A stretch of 64,000 bases of DNA, from assembly GCF_027359925.1 (NCBI RefSeq), contig NZ_CP114767.1:2046001-2110000 (forward strand), given 5' to 3'. Made by a program: the position numbers and the translations under genes. The DNA is from Hymenobacter canadensis. Lineage in GTDB: Bacteria; Bacteroidota; Bacteroidia; Cytophagales; Hymenobacteraceae. The notes under the pieces are model-generated. The model did no database searches. It saw only the letters and a list, made by a program, of their open reading frames with translations, and was not told the DNA's origin. Shown piece after piece: positions 50,877 to 58,641 of this stretch (within the stretch, counting starts at the first letter, position 1; every line of letters starts with the position of its first letter).

Positions 50877-51063
50877 GTCATTGCGAGGCCGAAGGCCGTG
50901 GCAATCCTTCCTCTCGTGGCAGACACTGTCCTTACAGCAAAGCCCTCCGGTGTTAGTGTACTACACTACTGTCGGAGTGCTTTCTGCTAAGGGCTGCTCC
51001 AAGCATAGAAAGTAAAGATTGACACCGCTTGATGCGCGGAATGTCGTACCTCCTCGCAATGAC
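50877..51063. repeat. Widely spaced inverted repeat, GTCATTGCGAGG / CCTCGCAATGAC
   Basis: The outer arms are ATTGTCATTGCGAGG and CCTCGCAATGAC with about 160 bases between them. The interior holds further short inverted pairs such as AAGCCCTCCGGTGTTAGTG and CACTACTGTCGGAGTGCTTT. It separates the two convergent LytTR regulator genes. Confidence 0.65.
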
Positions 51064-51070
51064 AGTCAAT

Positions 51071-51856
51071 CTACCTATCCAGCCAGGCCTTGAACGTGCT
51101 TACTTTTTCGCGGCTTACCAGCACGGTGTCGTTGTCGGGTGGAGTGGGCTTGAGCACGGTTTGCAGGCGGGAGTTGGTGTAGTGGATGATGTCGTGGATG
51201 GCGTCGGCGTGGGCCAGGTAGGCGCGGTTGAGGCGGAAGAATTCCAGCGGATCGAGCAGGCCTTCGAGCTGCTCCAGGGTGTAGTCGACCACGAAGCGGC
51301 GGCCTTCGCGGGTGTGCAGCAGGGTCACCTTTTCCAGGCTGGCGAAGTAGGCAATCTGCTCCACCGGAATGGCCTTGAGGTGCTCGCCCACCCGCACCAC
51401 GAAGCGCGTTTTGTACTCCTTGGCGGGCTGGGTTTGCTGCAGCACCCGCGCCAGCAGCGCCGCATCCAGCGGCGGCGTGGCGGCCTCGCGCTGGCGGTGC
51501 AGCTTGGCCAGGGCGGCCGTCAGCTCGTCGGCATCAATGGGCTTGAGCAGATAATCCACGCTGTTCACTTTGAAGGCCCGCAGCGCGTACTTGTCGTAGG
51601 CGGTGGTGAAGACCACCGGGCAACGGATTTCCAGCCGCTCGAACAGCTCGAAGCTGAGCCCGTCGGCCAGATGGATGTCCAGAAACAGCACGTCGGGCGC
51701 GGGCTGCACGGTGCGCAGCAGCGCCTCGGCCTCCGCCACCGACTCGGCCGTACCCACCACTTCCACGGGCTGGGCTTGCTTGTTGAGAAGCCCAATCAGG
51801 CGGTTGGCCGCCAGCGGCTCATCTTCGATAATCAGGGCGCGTAGGGGTGTTGGCAT
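51071..51856 (-). CDS. LytTR response regulator (second pair)
   Basis: 261 residues. Receiver domain MPTPLRALIIEDEPLAANRL, FLDIHLADG with Asp60, FTTAYDKYALRAF, VDYLLKPI; LytTR domain KTRFVVRVGEHLKAIPVEQI, RRFVVDYTLEQLEGLLDPLE, FFRLNRAYLAH. It is a paralogue of the regulator at 50099. The start at 51856 is the ATG that gives a normal receiver N-terminus. Its kinase is the next gene upstream on the same strand. Confidence 0.94.
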   Translation of the reverse strand: MPTPLRALIIEDEPLAANRLIGLLNKQAQPVEVVGTAESVAEAEALLRTVQPAPDVLFLDIHLADGLSFELFERLEIRCPVVFTTAYDKYALRAFKVNSVDYLLKPIDADELTAALAKLHRQREAATPPLDAALLARVLQQTQPAKEYKTRFVVRVGEHLKAIPVEQIAYFASLEKVTLLHTREGRRFVVDYTLEQLEGLLDPLEFFRLNRAYLAHADAIHDIIHYTNSRLQTVLKPTPPDNDTVLVSREKVSTFKAWLDR

Positions 51857-51864
51857 AGGCGAAA

Positions 51865-51888
51865 GTAACACCAAGCTCCAGCTTGGTG
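51865..51888. repeat. Half copy of family C (CACCAAGCTCCAGCTTGGTG)
   Basis: GTAACACCAAGCTCCAGCTT and GGTG match the left end of the element at 36141-36242, but the second end is missing. It lies 9 bases upstream of the LytTR regulator start. Confidence 0.7.
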
Positions 51889-51932
51889 CGTCGTTGGAGA
51901 AGTGGGGTTTGGCGCGGTCCAGGCACTGCCGG

Positions 51933-52024
51933 ACAGTAGCGCGAACTTTGCAGTTCGCGCCTTCGCGCCGTCCGGGAGGTTATAACGGCGCGGGGACGCG
52001 AACTACAGAGTTCACGCTACTGCG
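51933..52024. repeat. Family B palindromes, diverged double copy
   Basis: CAGTAGCGCGAACTTTGCAG TTCGCGC at 51935-51960 is followed by GGTTATAACGGCGCGGGG, then ACGCGAACTACAGAGTTCAC GCTACTG at 51996-52022. It has the same layout as 48726-48830 with more mismatches. It lies between regulator and kinase of the second pair. Confidence 0.8.
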
Positions 52025-52036
52025 CTACTGGCCGCG

Positions 52037-53152
52037 CTACGTCAGCTCCAGCAGCGGCAGCGTCACGACGAACTCGGTGTCGGTTTTCTCGATCAGCACG
52101 GGTTGGCCAGACAGGAACTGGTAGCGGGCCTGCAGGTTGGCCAGGCCCAGGCCCGTCGATTCGCCGTCGGGCACGCGGCGGTAGCGCAGGGCGTTGCGCA
52201 CCACCAGCTGCCGGGCGGCCACGTCCAGTGTGAGGCTGAGGCGCAGCGGGTCGTGCCGGGAGGTGGCGTTGTGCTTGAGGGCGTTTTCGAGCAGCAGCTG
52301 CACGGCCAGCGGCGGTACCAGCAGCGTGTCCAGGTCGGCGGCGGGCGGCAGCCTGATGTCTACCTGCAGGCCCTCGCCGAGGCGGGTTTGCTGCAGGTAC
52401 ACGTACGATTCCACAAACCGCATTTCCTCGCGCAGCGGCACCACTTCCTGCTCCTGCGAGTCGAGCACGTAGCGGTAGACCTGGGCCAGCTGCCGCACGA
52501 AGCGCGTGGCGCGGGCCGGGTCGTGGTCTTCGATGAGCGAGGTGAGGGCGTTCAGCGAGTTGAACAGAAAGTGCGGGTCCACCTGCCGGCGCAGCGAGTC
52601 GAGGCGGGCTACGGCGGTTTCTTTTTCGAGACGTTCGGCGCGCACGGCGGCTTCGCGCCATTGCAGAAAAAACGCCCGGCTGTGGTTGAACAGGGAGATG
52701 ATAACCGTGATAATCAGCGGCACCAGAATCTGCCAGTACATGTCGGCCGACCATAGCCGCTCCAGCGGCTTGTGCAGCAACTGCAGCAGCACGGCATTCA
52801 TGAGCACAATCACCAGCACCGAGCCGCCCAACGACACGGCCAGCGTCAGCAGCAGGCGGCGCAGGGGCTGCGTCGTCCAGGCGTAGCGGCGGTTCAGCCA
52901 CTCCACCACGTAGCCGTTCGTGATCCACAGGCCGGTGCTGTACATCACGGTGTAGCCGTAGGTGATGGCAAACGCCCGCCCGTTGTGCAGGGCCTGCGGA
53001 TTCACCAGCAGGCTGATGACCACGGCCATGAGCAGAATAATCCGCAGGGCCCGGCCCACCGAGCGCAATGAGTTGGGCGCACGAAACACGGGGGTCATCG
53101 AGGGCAGCGGAGAGTCGGGAGGGGCCACGGCAGCAGGCAGGGAAGTTTGCAT
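52037..53152 (-). CDS. LytS-type sensor histidine kinase (second pair)
   Basis: 371 residues. The first 160 contain four membrane segments, followed by a coiled linker (REAAVRAERLEKETAVARLD) and the LytS kinase domain: RRQVDPHFLFNSLNALTSLI with His194, MRFVESYVYLQQTRL, LAVQLLLENALKHNA and STGLGLANLQARYQFL. It is a paralogue of the kinase at 48861. The ATG at 53152 is used; a TTG one codon earlier is less likely. Its partner regulator lies 180 bases downstream, with family B and C repeats between. Confidence 0.93.
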   Translation of the reverse strand: MQTSLPAAVAPPDSPLPSMTPVFRAPNSLRSVGRALRIILLMAVVISLLVNPQALHNGRAFAITYGYTVMYSTGLWITNGYVVEWLNRRYAWTTQPLRRLLLTLAVSLGGSVLVIVLMNAVLLQLLHKPLERLWSADMYWQILVPLIITVIISLFNHSRAFFLQWREAAVRAERLEKETAVARLDSLRRQVDPHFLFNSLNALTSLIEDHDPARATRFVRQLAQVYRYVLDSQEQEVVPLREEMRFVESYVYLQQTRLGEGLQVDIRLPPAADLDTLLVPPLAVQLLLENALKHNATSRHDPLRLSLTLDVAARQLVVRNALRYRRVPDGESTGLGLANLQARYQFLSGQPVLIEKTDTEFVVTLPLLELT

Positions 53153-53182
53153 CAAAGTAAAGGAATAAGGGTAGAAAGCGTT

Positions 53183-53220
53183 AAACAGCCGTCATGCAGA
53201 GCGAAGCATAACGGCTGTTT
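53183..53220 (-). terminator. Terminator-like hairpin
   Basis: AAACAGCCGT and ACGGCTGTTT flank an 18-base loop that carries family A-like words (CATGCAGAGCGAAGCAT). It lies 14 bases after the end of the minus-strand gene at 53235-53939. Confidence 0.6.
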
Positions 53221-53234
53221 ATCCAAGCGCCGGC

Positions 53235-53939
53235 TTACTTCACCGAGGCCGTTTCGTAGGCTTTCAGGCGGCCCAGCAGCTGCCGCTCGCCCCAGCTGGG
53301 GGCCGTGGTGGAGGCCGGCGTGAAGGCGGCGTAGCGCTTTCTGGCTTCCTCATACAGCGGCTTGGCTACGTCGGCGCCGCCCCCGAACATGGCGGGCGTG
53401 TAGTACACATTGTTGGCCTGCACCAGGTAGATGCGCGGGTTGGCGGCGTTCAGCTTCTTGGCCTGCTCCAGGGTTTGCGTCACCATGCCCGAGTACTTCA
53501 TGGAGCGCGGCATCGGCGACACGCCCAGGCGGGCCTGGTAGATGTAGGCCTGCAGCACCAGCAGCTCCGACTCGTCGCCGCCCAGCTTGCGGGCCTGCGC
53601 CAGGGCGGCTTCGGCCTGGTCGAGGTACTTGTCTTTGGTGTCGCCATCTTCTTTGCTCTGGAAGCAGGTGATAAGGCGGGCGTAGGCCTGGTAGTAGCGG
53701 GGCAGCCAGTCTTTGCCGTTGACGGCGGCGGCGCGCTCCAGCTTGGCATCCACCTGCTTGAGCTGGGCCACGTCGCCGGTGCTCATCAGCTCCTTGATGG
53801 TCGCCATCATCATGTCGGTGTAGGGGTCGGTGGCAGCGGCGGTAGTGGTAGCAGCAGCGGGCTTGGCGGCGGGCACCGCTTGAGCAGTGGCGGCGAAGGA
53901 AGCGGCAACGAGGGCGAGGGTGAACAGGTGCTTTTTCAT
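53235..53939 (-). CDS. Exported helical-repeat (TPR-like) protein, 234 aa
   Basis: Signal peptide MKKHLFTLALVAASFAATAQ. After an Ala/Thr/Pro linker, paired helices with TPR-like spacing follow: WLPRYYQAYARLITCFQS, YLDQAEAALAQARKLGGD, SELLVLQAYIYQARLG, TLEQAKKLNAANPRIYLVQA and AKPLYEEARKRYAAF. It is probably a periplasmic scaffold. It lies downstream of the TonB receptor gene on the same strand with a repeat between, so they may not be cotranscribed. No family name is certain. Confidence 0.8.
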   Translation of the reverse strand: MKKHLFTLALVAASFAATAQAVPAAKPAAATTTAAATDPYTDMMMATIKELMSTGDVAQLKQVDAKLERAAAVNGKDWLPRYYQAYARLITCFQSKEDGDTKDKYLDQAEAALAQARKLGGDESELLVLQAYIYQARLGVSPMPRSMKYSGMVTQTLEQAKKLNAANPRIYLVQANNVYYTPAMFGGGADVAKPLYEEARKRYAAFTPASTTAPSWGERQLLGRLKAYETASVK

Positions 53940-54059
53940 GACAGGAAAATGGTTTGTGGTGGTTGAGTGATTCAAAGGTGGGCGGCCCGGGGCGGCCCTG
54001 AAACTTGCCGTTACCGAAGCGTCAGATTTGGCGGATGAAGCGTCGGCTGGAAACCCTCT

Positions 54060-54197
54060 AGCTTTAGTCGCCTCATCCCCCCGGCCCCCTTCTCCCGTGG
54101 AGAAGGGGGAGCCTGGCGACTTTGCAGCACTGAATTTTAGTGCTAGTCCCCCCTCTCCACGGGAGAGGGGGCTAGGGGGTGAGGCGACTAGAGCTAG
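54060..54197. repeat. Inverted repeat of CCCCCTTCTCC type (family G)
   Basis: The left part TTAGTCGCCTCATCCCCCCG GCCCCCTTCTCC and the right part GGGAGAGGGGGCTAGGGGGT GAGGCGACTA are complementary, and each side contains its own small palindrome (CTCCCGTGGAG and CTCCACGGGAG). It ends 8 bases before the stop of the TonB receptor gene. Confidence 0.8.
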
Positions 54198-54205
54198 AGT
54201 TCCAA

Positions 54206-56401
54206 CTACTCCGGCCGCTCGTTCACGTCGCCGGGGCTTTTCTTGTTGATGGAGATGAACACGCCCACGAACAGCATGCGCGGGGCCGTGGGCGTGATGG
54301 CCACGCGGCGGTATTGGCCGGTGGCGGCGTCGGGCGTGGTGGCGTAGCGGTAGCCGAAGACGTTGGGGCGGGCCAGCACGTTGGAGGCCGACACGTGCAC
54401 GATGGTGAACTGGCCAAACAAGCGCGTGAGGTAGCTGGCGTTCAGGCTAAGGTCCTGGTAAGTGGGCAGCACGCCCTGGTTGTAGCCTTCCCGGTTGAGG
54501 TCGTGGTAGCGGCGGGAACTGCCGTAGCTCCAGGTGGCTCCGAAGAGCGTGTTCAGCTTGGGCACCCAGTATTTGCCCACCACCGACACATTGTGGCGCG
54601 AGGCAAACGTGGGCACGGCCGACACAGGGTCCTGGCGGTATTGGCGGCGGGTATCGAGCAAACCGTAGCTCACCCAGTACTCCAGATTCTTCACGGTTTT
54701 CCGGTCGCGCCACAGCACGTCGAAGCCGCGGGCGTAACCGGTGCCGTCGTTGGAGTAGGCGGCGGGGTTGCGGGGGTTGCGGCCGTCGAAGCGGGTGAGG
54801 TGGGCGTAGGTTTTGTGATAGGCTTCGGTTTGCAGCAGGCGGCCGTTGTGGTTGTACTGGTAGGTGAGCACGGCATGCTGCGCCTCCTCGAAGCGCAGCG
54901 CCGGCTGCACCAGCAGCAGGGCGTTGTCGGGCGTCTGGTAGAAGCGGCCGTACGCGCCCGACACGGAGCTGTGCTCGGTGGTCTGGTAAGCCAGCGCCAA
55001 ACGCGGCGCGGCATTAGCCAGCCCAAGCAGCGCCGAGTACTCGGCCCGCCCGCCGGCCCGCCCGGCCAGCCGGTCCGTCAGCTGGAAGTCGGTTTCCACG
55101 AAGGCGGCCGTGCGCTGCTCCGTGAAGCTGGTTTGAAAGCTGATAGGCTCCGTGGCCTGCAGCTGATAGGTTTGCGTCACGCGCTGGCCCACGCCTTCCA
55201 CGCCCAGCTTCAGGTTCCAGCGGGTGCCCACCGAGTCGTTGGTGAGCACCACGCGGCCTACCACGGCCTGTTCCAGCGTGCGCAAACGCAGCGTGTCGGG
55301 CTGCAGGTCTTTGTCGTCGCGCGAGAGGGCCACACCGGTCTGCAGGCTCCAGCCGTGGCGCAGGGGGCTGCGGAAAGTGGTGTTGAGGTAGCCGTTGCGG
55401 TTTTGCAGCGCTATCTGCTGGCGGCCGGCGGCCTCGGGGCTGGGCTGCCCGATAGTGAGGCGCTGCCCGCTCCAGGTGCCGTAGGCTTTCAGCATGCCGG
55501 CCTGGCCGGTACGGTGGCTGAGCTTCACGGAGCCGCTGCCGCCGCGCGGGGCCTGCACCCAGTCTACGTTCTGCGGCAGCAAGCCCATGTAGGGCGTCAG
55601 GTTGGTGTAGTCGCCCGACACGTCCAGCGAAGTCCGCTCCCAGCGCTTGGTGCGCGAGGCCCCCACGAACACCGACGACACCGACACGCCGGTTTGCGTT
55701 TCAGCGGCCAAATCGGTGGAGTTCAGCTGCAGCACCCCCGACAGCGCCTGCCCATATAGCGCCGAGTAGCCGCCGGTGCTAAACACCGTGCCCCGGAACA
55801 GCGTGGGCGCAAACCGCCCCCGGGCCGGCACCGCGGGCACCGAGCCGGCGTAGAAGTTCTGTACCAGCAGCCCGTCGAGGTACACTTTGGTCTCGTTGGC
55901 GGCCCCGCCGCGCACAAACAGCTGGCCCTCCTCCCCTACTTTAGTGGTGCCGGGCAGCGTGTTGAGGGCGCCCGCCACGTCGGCGAGGGCACCGGCGGTG
56001 GTTTGCACGTCGCGGGTGTTGAGGGCGGCGCTGCGGTGCTCGTCGCTGGCCTCGAAGGCGCCGGCCGTCACCACCACCGAGCCCAGCGCGTGCGGGGTGC
56101 CTTTCATCTTCAGGGTGAGCCGTAGCGGCTGCCCGCTGAGCGCCACGGGCAGTTCCTGGGGCTGGTATCCCAGCAAGCTCAATACCAGCACGGCCGCCCC
56201 GGTCTGCCGGGTCTCAAACCGAAACGCGCCCACCGAGTCGGTGCTGGCGCCATCGAAGGTGCCGCGCAAAAACACGTTCACGCCCGGCAGCACGCCCCCC
56301 GCCGCGTCGCGGACGGTGCCAGAAAGCGTGGTGGCAGACTGAGCCAGCGAAGGCAGTCCGGAGGCGAGGAGCAGCAGCAGCGAGAGTAGCAGACGTTTCA
56401 T
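54206..56401 (-). CDS. TonB-dependent outer-membrane receptor
   Basis: 731 residues. Signal peptide MKRLLLSLLLLLASGLPSLA, then a carboxypeptidase-regulatory-like domain (TLSGTVRDAAGGVLPGVNVF, about 24-105), a plug domain (LNTLPGTTKVGEEGQLFVRG, NETKVYLDGLLVQNFY, GYSALYGQALSGVLQLNST) and a beta-barrel. The last strand, MLFVGVFISIN, is followed by a hydrophilic tail (KKSPGDVNERPE) instead of ending on an aromatic residue. No SusD-like partner. Ligand unknown. The start at 56401 gives the signal peptide. Confidence 0.9.
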   Translation of the reverse strand: MKRLLLSLLLLLASGLPSLAQSATTLSGTVRDAAGGVLPGVNVFLRGTFDGASTDSVGAFRFETRQTGAAVLVLSLLGYQPQELPVALSGQPLRLTLKMKGTPHALGSVVVTAGAFEASDEHRSAALNTRDVQTTAGALADVAGALNTLPGTTKVGEEGQLFVRGGAANETKVYLDGLLVQNFYAGSVPAVPARGRFAPTLFRGTVFSTGGYSALYGQALSGVLQLNSTDLAAETQTGVSVSSVFVGASRTKRWERTSLDVSGDYTNLTPYMGLLPQNVDWVQAPRGGSGSVKLSHRTGQAGMLKAYGTWSGQRLTIGQPSPEAAGRQQIALQNRNGYLNTTFRSPLRHGWSLQTGVALSRDDKDLQPDTLRLRTLEQAVVGRVVLTNDSVGTRWNLKLGVEGVGQRVTQTYQLQATEPISFQTSFTEQRTAAFVETDFQLTDRLAGRAGGRAEYSALLGLANAAPRLALAYQTTEHSSVSGAYGRFYQTPDNALLLVQPALRFEEAQHAVLTYQYNHNGRLLQTEAYHKTYAHLTRFDGRNPRNPAAYSNDGTGYARGFDVLWRDRKTVKNLEYWVSYGLLDTRRQYRQDPVSAVPTFASRHNVSVVGKYWVPKLNTLFGATWSYGSSRRYHDLNREGYNQGVLPTYQDLSLNASYLTRLFGQFTIVHVSASNVLARPNVFGYRYATTPDAATGQYRRVAITPTAPRMLFVGVFISINKKSPGDVNERPE

Positions 56402-56546
56402 GGGGGTAGCGGCGAAGTGATGCTCAAAAGTGAGCACCCGCCGCAGCCCAGGAAACTTGCCGTTACCGAAGCGTCGGATTAGGAGGATGAAGCGTCAGAA
56501 AGCGCAAAATGCTTGCTTCGCGCATCGTTGTTAACGCAGTTCGCGC

Positions 56547-56684
56547 AGTCGCTCGGCTGTGCCGAGTGACCACTACGCTTGAGGGGCTCTGCCCCGAATC
56601 CGCCCACGCCAGCTGCGCAACGCCGGCAGACGCGCGCAGCACAGCTGCTTGAGTGTAGTCCTCACTCGGCACAGCCGAGCGAGT
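56547..56684. repeat. Inverted repeat with GCTCGGCTGTGCCGAG ends (family H)
   Basis: TCGCTCGGCTGTGCCGAGTG at the left is matched by CACTCGGCACAGCCGAGCGA at the right, each end also a small palindrome. The interior has GACCACTACGCTTGA and TGAGTGTAGTCCTC as an inner pair. It lies in the 359-base gap between the TonB receptor start and the helical-repeat gene; the rest of that gap holds no gene. Confidence 0.82.
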
Positions 56685-56760
56685 GCGGAGAGATGAAGCA
56701 TTGGGAATGTCTATGAGGGCGTACTTTAGCCTATCATCTTATTACTTCTATCGGGTGCTT

Positions 56761-58056
56761 ATGCAGAAAACCATCCAAATCAAACGCGCATTCCGAGATG
56801 CTATCCGGCGCGGCACTGGCCGGGCGCATCTGCTCATGCGTGACTATCCGCACGTAAATTTCTCGCTCGACATTCTCAAAGCGGCCGTCACGAACTACGC
56901 CTACGACCCGCAGTGCGAGAAAGGCCGGGGCGTGTACATCGTGGAGTTAATCAACCTTTCCGCCAATAAGCAGCAGCTCATCAGCCGGATACTCCGGAAA
57001 CTGGTGGCACAGCAGGAAGACACTCATGGCCTCAACCAGCTATTCGAAATAGCCCGGCTGCTTGCTCAGGCCGGCCACCCGGAGGCGCGGGCAGCTTTTT
57101 ACGAACGATTGGCGTTGGGAGCTTTACCAGAATATGCCTGCATAGGTGCCTACGAAGCTGTTTTGCTGGATGGCGTGGAGGGCATGAAGCGCGCCGCTGA
57201 GGTAATCGGCCAAGTGCTGGCCGCTGATCCGGAAGAAACAGAAGAAACATGGCTGCTGAAATATGCGCAGGAAGAAAACCCCGACGTACAGGTAGAAGCA
57301 GAGCTGGAAAAGGCAGCGCAGCATAATGTGCACATTGCCCGCTACCTCAGTGCCGTGCAGGAAACCCGGCAGCGGCAGGCGCAGAAGCCACCTTACCCGT
57401 CCGCCCGCGGCTTCGAATTTGTGCAGCAACTCATCAGTGGAAAAACCAGGCGGCGCCTGAACGAAAGCACTGTCAGGGCCCTGTCCCGGAGTCAGGTCCG
57501 GCAGCTGGCGGATGCTTTTCGAGTGGAAACTAATAGCGCCCGCCAGGGCAAGTTCCTGCAGGTATTTCGGCACGTGAAATATCCGCACGGCTACGAACTC
57601 CTGCTGGCGTTAGCAGCAAAGCCCCCGCGCCGCAACGACCGGCCTGTGCAGGATGCCATTCAGGCGCTGCAGTTTTTCAAAGCCCCTGCCATCCGGCAAT
57701 TTGCCCTGCAGGCCCTGGCAACTTCTGCTTCTCCTGATCTATATGTGGATCTGTTACTCAATCACTACCGCTCCGGCGACCATAAACTTCTGGCGCAGCT
57801 AGCCCGGCAAGCCACCTCTGAAAACGATATAGAGAACTTAGCCAGTAGCTTCATCGACATATACCGCAAGCATAAAACCCGCCAGTGCCTGGAGCCTTTG
57901 CGGTTGATTTACTACCGGATGAACTGCGGTATCCACCGCTACGACGTAGTGAAAACCCTGCTTGAAAACGACGTCTTGCCCAATGAAATCCGGGAGGAAA
58001 TCGTCTTTGACAGCTACGACGATACCCGAAAGCTGCTTACTACTTTACAGCCTTAG
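56761..58056 (+). CDS. Helical-repeat (HEAT-like) protein, 431 aa
   Basis: Family not recognised. Starts MQKTIQIKRAFRDAIRRGTG. No signal peptide or membrane segment. The sequence is almost all helix; the last third has regular 30-35 residue repeats (FLQVFRHVKYPHGYELLLAL, AIQALQFFKAPAIRQFALQA, YVDLLLNHYRSGDHKLLAQL, CLEPLRLIYYRMN) that look like HEAT-type units. The start at 56761 avoids the repeat element upstream. It is less GC-rich than most genes in the window and stands alone, so it may be an acquired gene. Confidence 0.78.
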   Translation: MQKTIQIKRAFRDAIRRGTGRAHLLMRDYPHVNFSLDILKAAVTNYAYDPQCEKGRGVYIVELINLSANKQQLISRILRKLVAQQEDTHGLNQLFEIARLLAQAGHPEARAAFYERLALGALPEYACIGAYEAVLLDGVEGMKRAAEVIGQVLAADPEETEETWLLKYAQEENPDVQVEAELEKAAQHNVHIARYLSAVQETRQRQAQKPPYPSARGFEFVQQLISGKTRRRLNESTVRALSRSQVRQLADAFRVETNSARQGKFLQVFRHVKYPHGYELLLALAAKPPRRNDRPVQDAIQALQFFKAPAIRQFALQALATSASPDLYVDLLLNHYRSGDHKLLAQLARQATSENDIENLASSFIDIYRKHKTRQCLEPLRLIYYRMNCGIHRYDVVKTLLENDVLPNEIREEIVFDSYDDTRKLLTTLQP

Positions 58057-58092
58057 ACCCGCCGGCTACCTGCCGACGGCTGCCACTCGCAC

Positions 58093-58392
58093 CTACCGAA
58101 TCACCCGGAAAATCAGCAGCAGAATAATCCCCACGATGCCTACCAGCGCGGCCAGAAACAGGTAGTCGGCGAGGCGCTCGGCCCGCTGCTCTTTGGCGCG
58201 GTCGGTAGTTCGGATGGAGAGGAACGACAGCAGGCACGAAAACGCGAACAGCAGCGCGATGAGCGAGGTGAATTCGTCGATGAGGCTGCTGGTGGCGCTG
58301 TTGGTGATGTGCAGCGAGGTGATGACGAACAGGCAAAACCCCAGCAGATTGGCAGCCGTGGGCAGGATGTGTTGCGACGTGGTGTTGGCCAT
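58093..58392 (-). CDS. Small membrane protein, 99 aa
   Basis: Starts MANTTSQHILPTAANLLGFC. Three hydrophobic segments (about 12-30, 38-60 and 80-97), with a charged loop RTTDRAKEQRAERLADY between the second and third. Family and function not recognised. The longer frame upstream is low-complexity and is not used. It is convergent with the helical-repeat gene. Confidence 0.75.
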   Translation of the reverse strand: MANTTSQHILPTAANLLGFCLFVITSLHITNSATSSLIDEFTSLIALLFAFSCLLSFLSIRTTDRAKEQRAERLADYLFLAALVGIVGIILLLIFRVIR

Positions 58393-58641
58393 AGAGTGGC
58401 AATCTGGGGTTTTTGCGGAGTATTTCCGTGCGGGTCTGCCGTTGCCCCGGTCCGACGGCGGCAGCCGGCCGGCCGGGTGCCAGCCGCGCCACCTGCGCGG
58501 GGCCGCTGCCCCGTCAGCACGCGGCAACCGGTCGGACGCCTGTGGCGTCGGACCGGGAGATTCCGGGCGTAAAATATTCCGGCGGCTCGTCCGACTACCC
58601 CGTGGGCGGCCACGGGCGCCGCTTCCCCGTATTCTGTGCGT

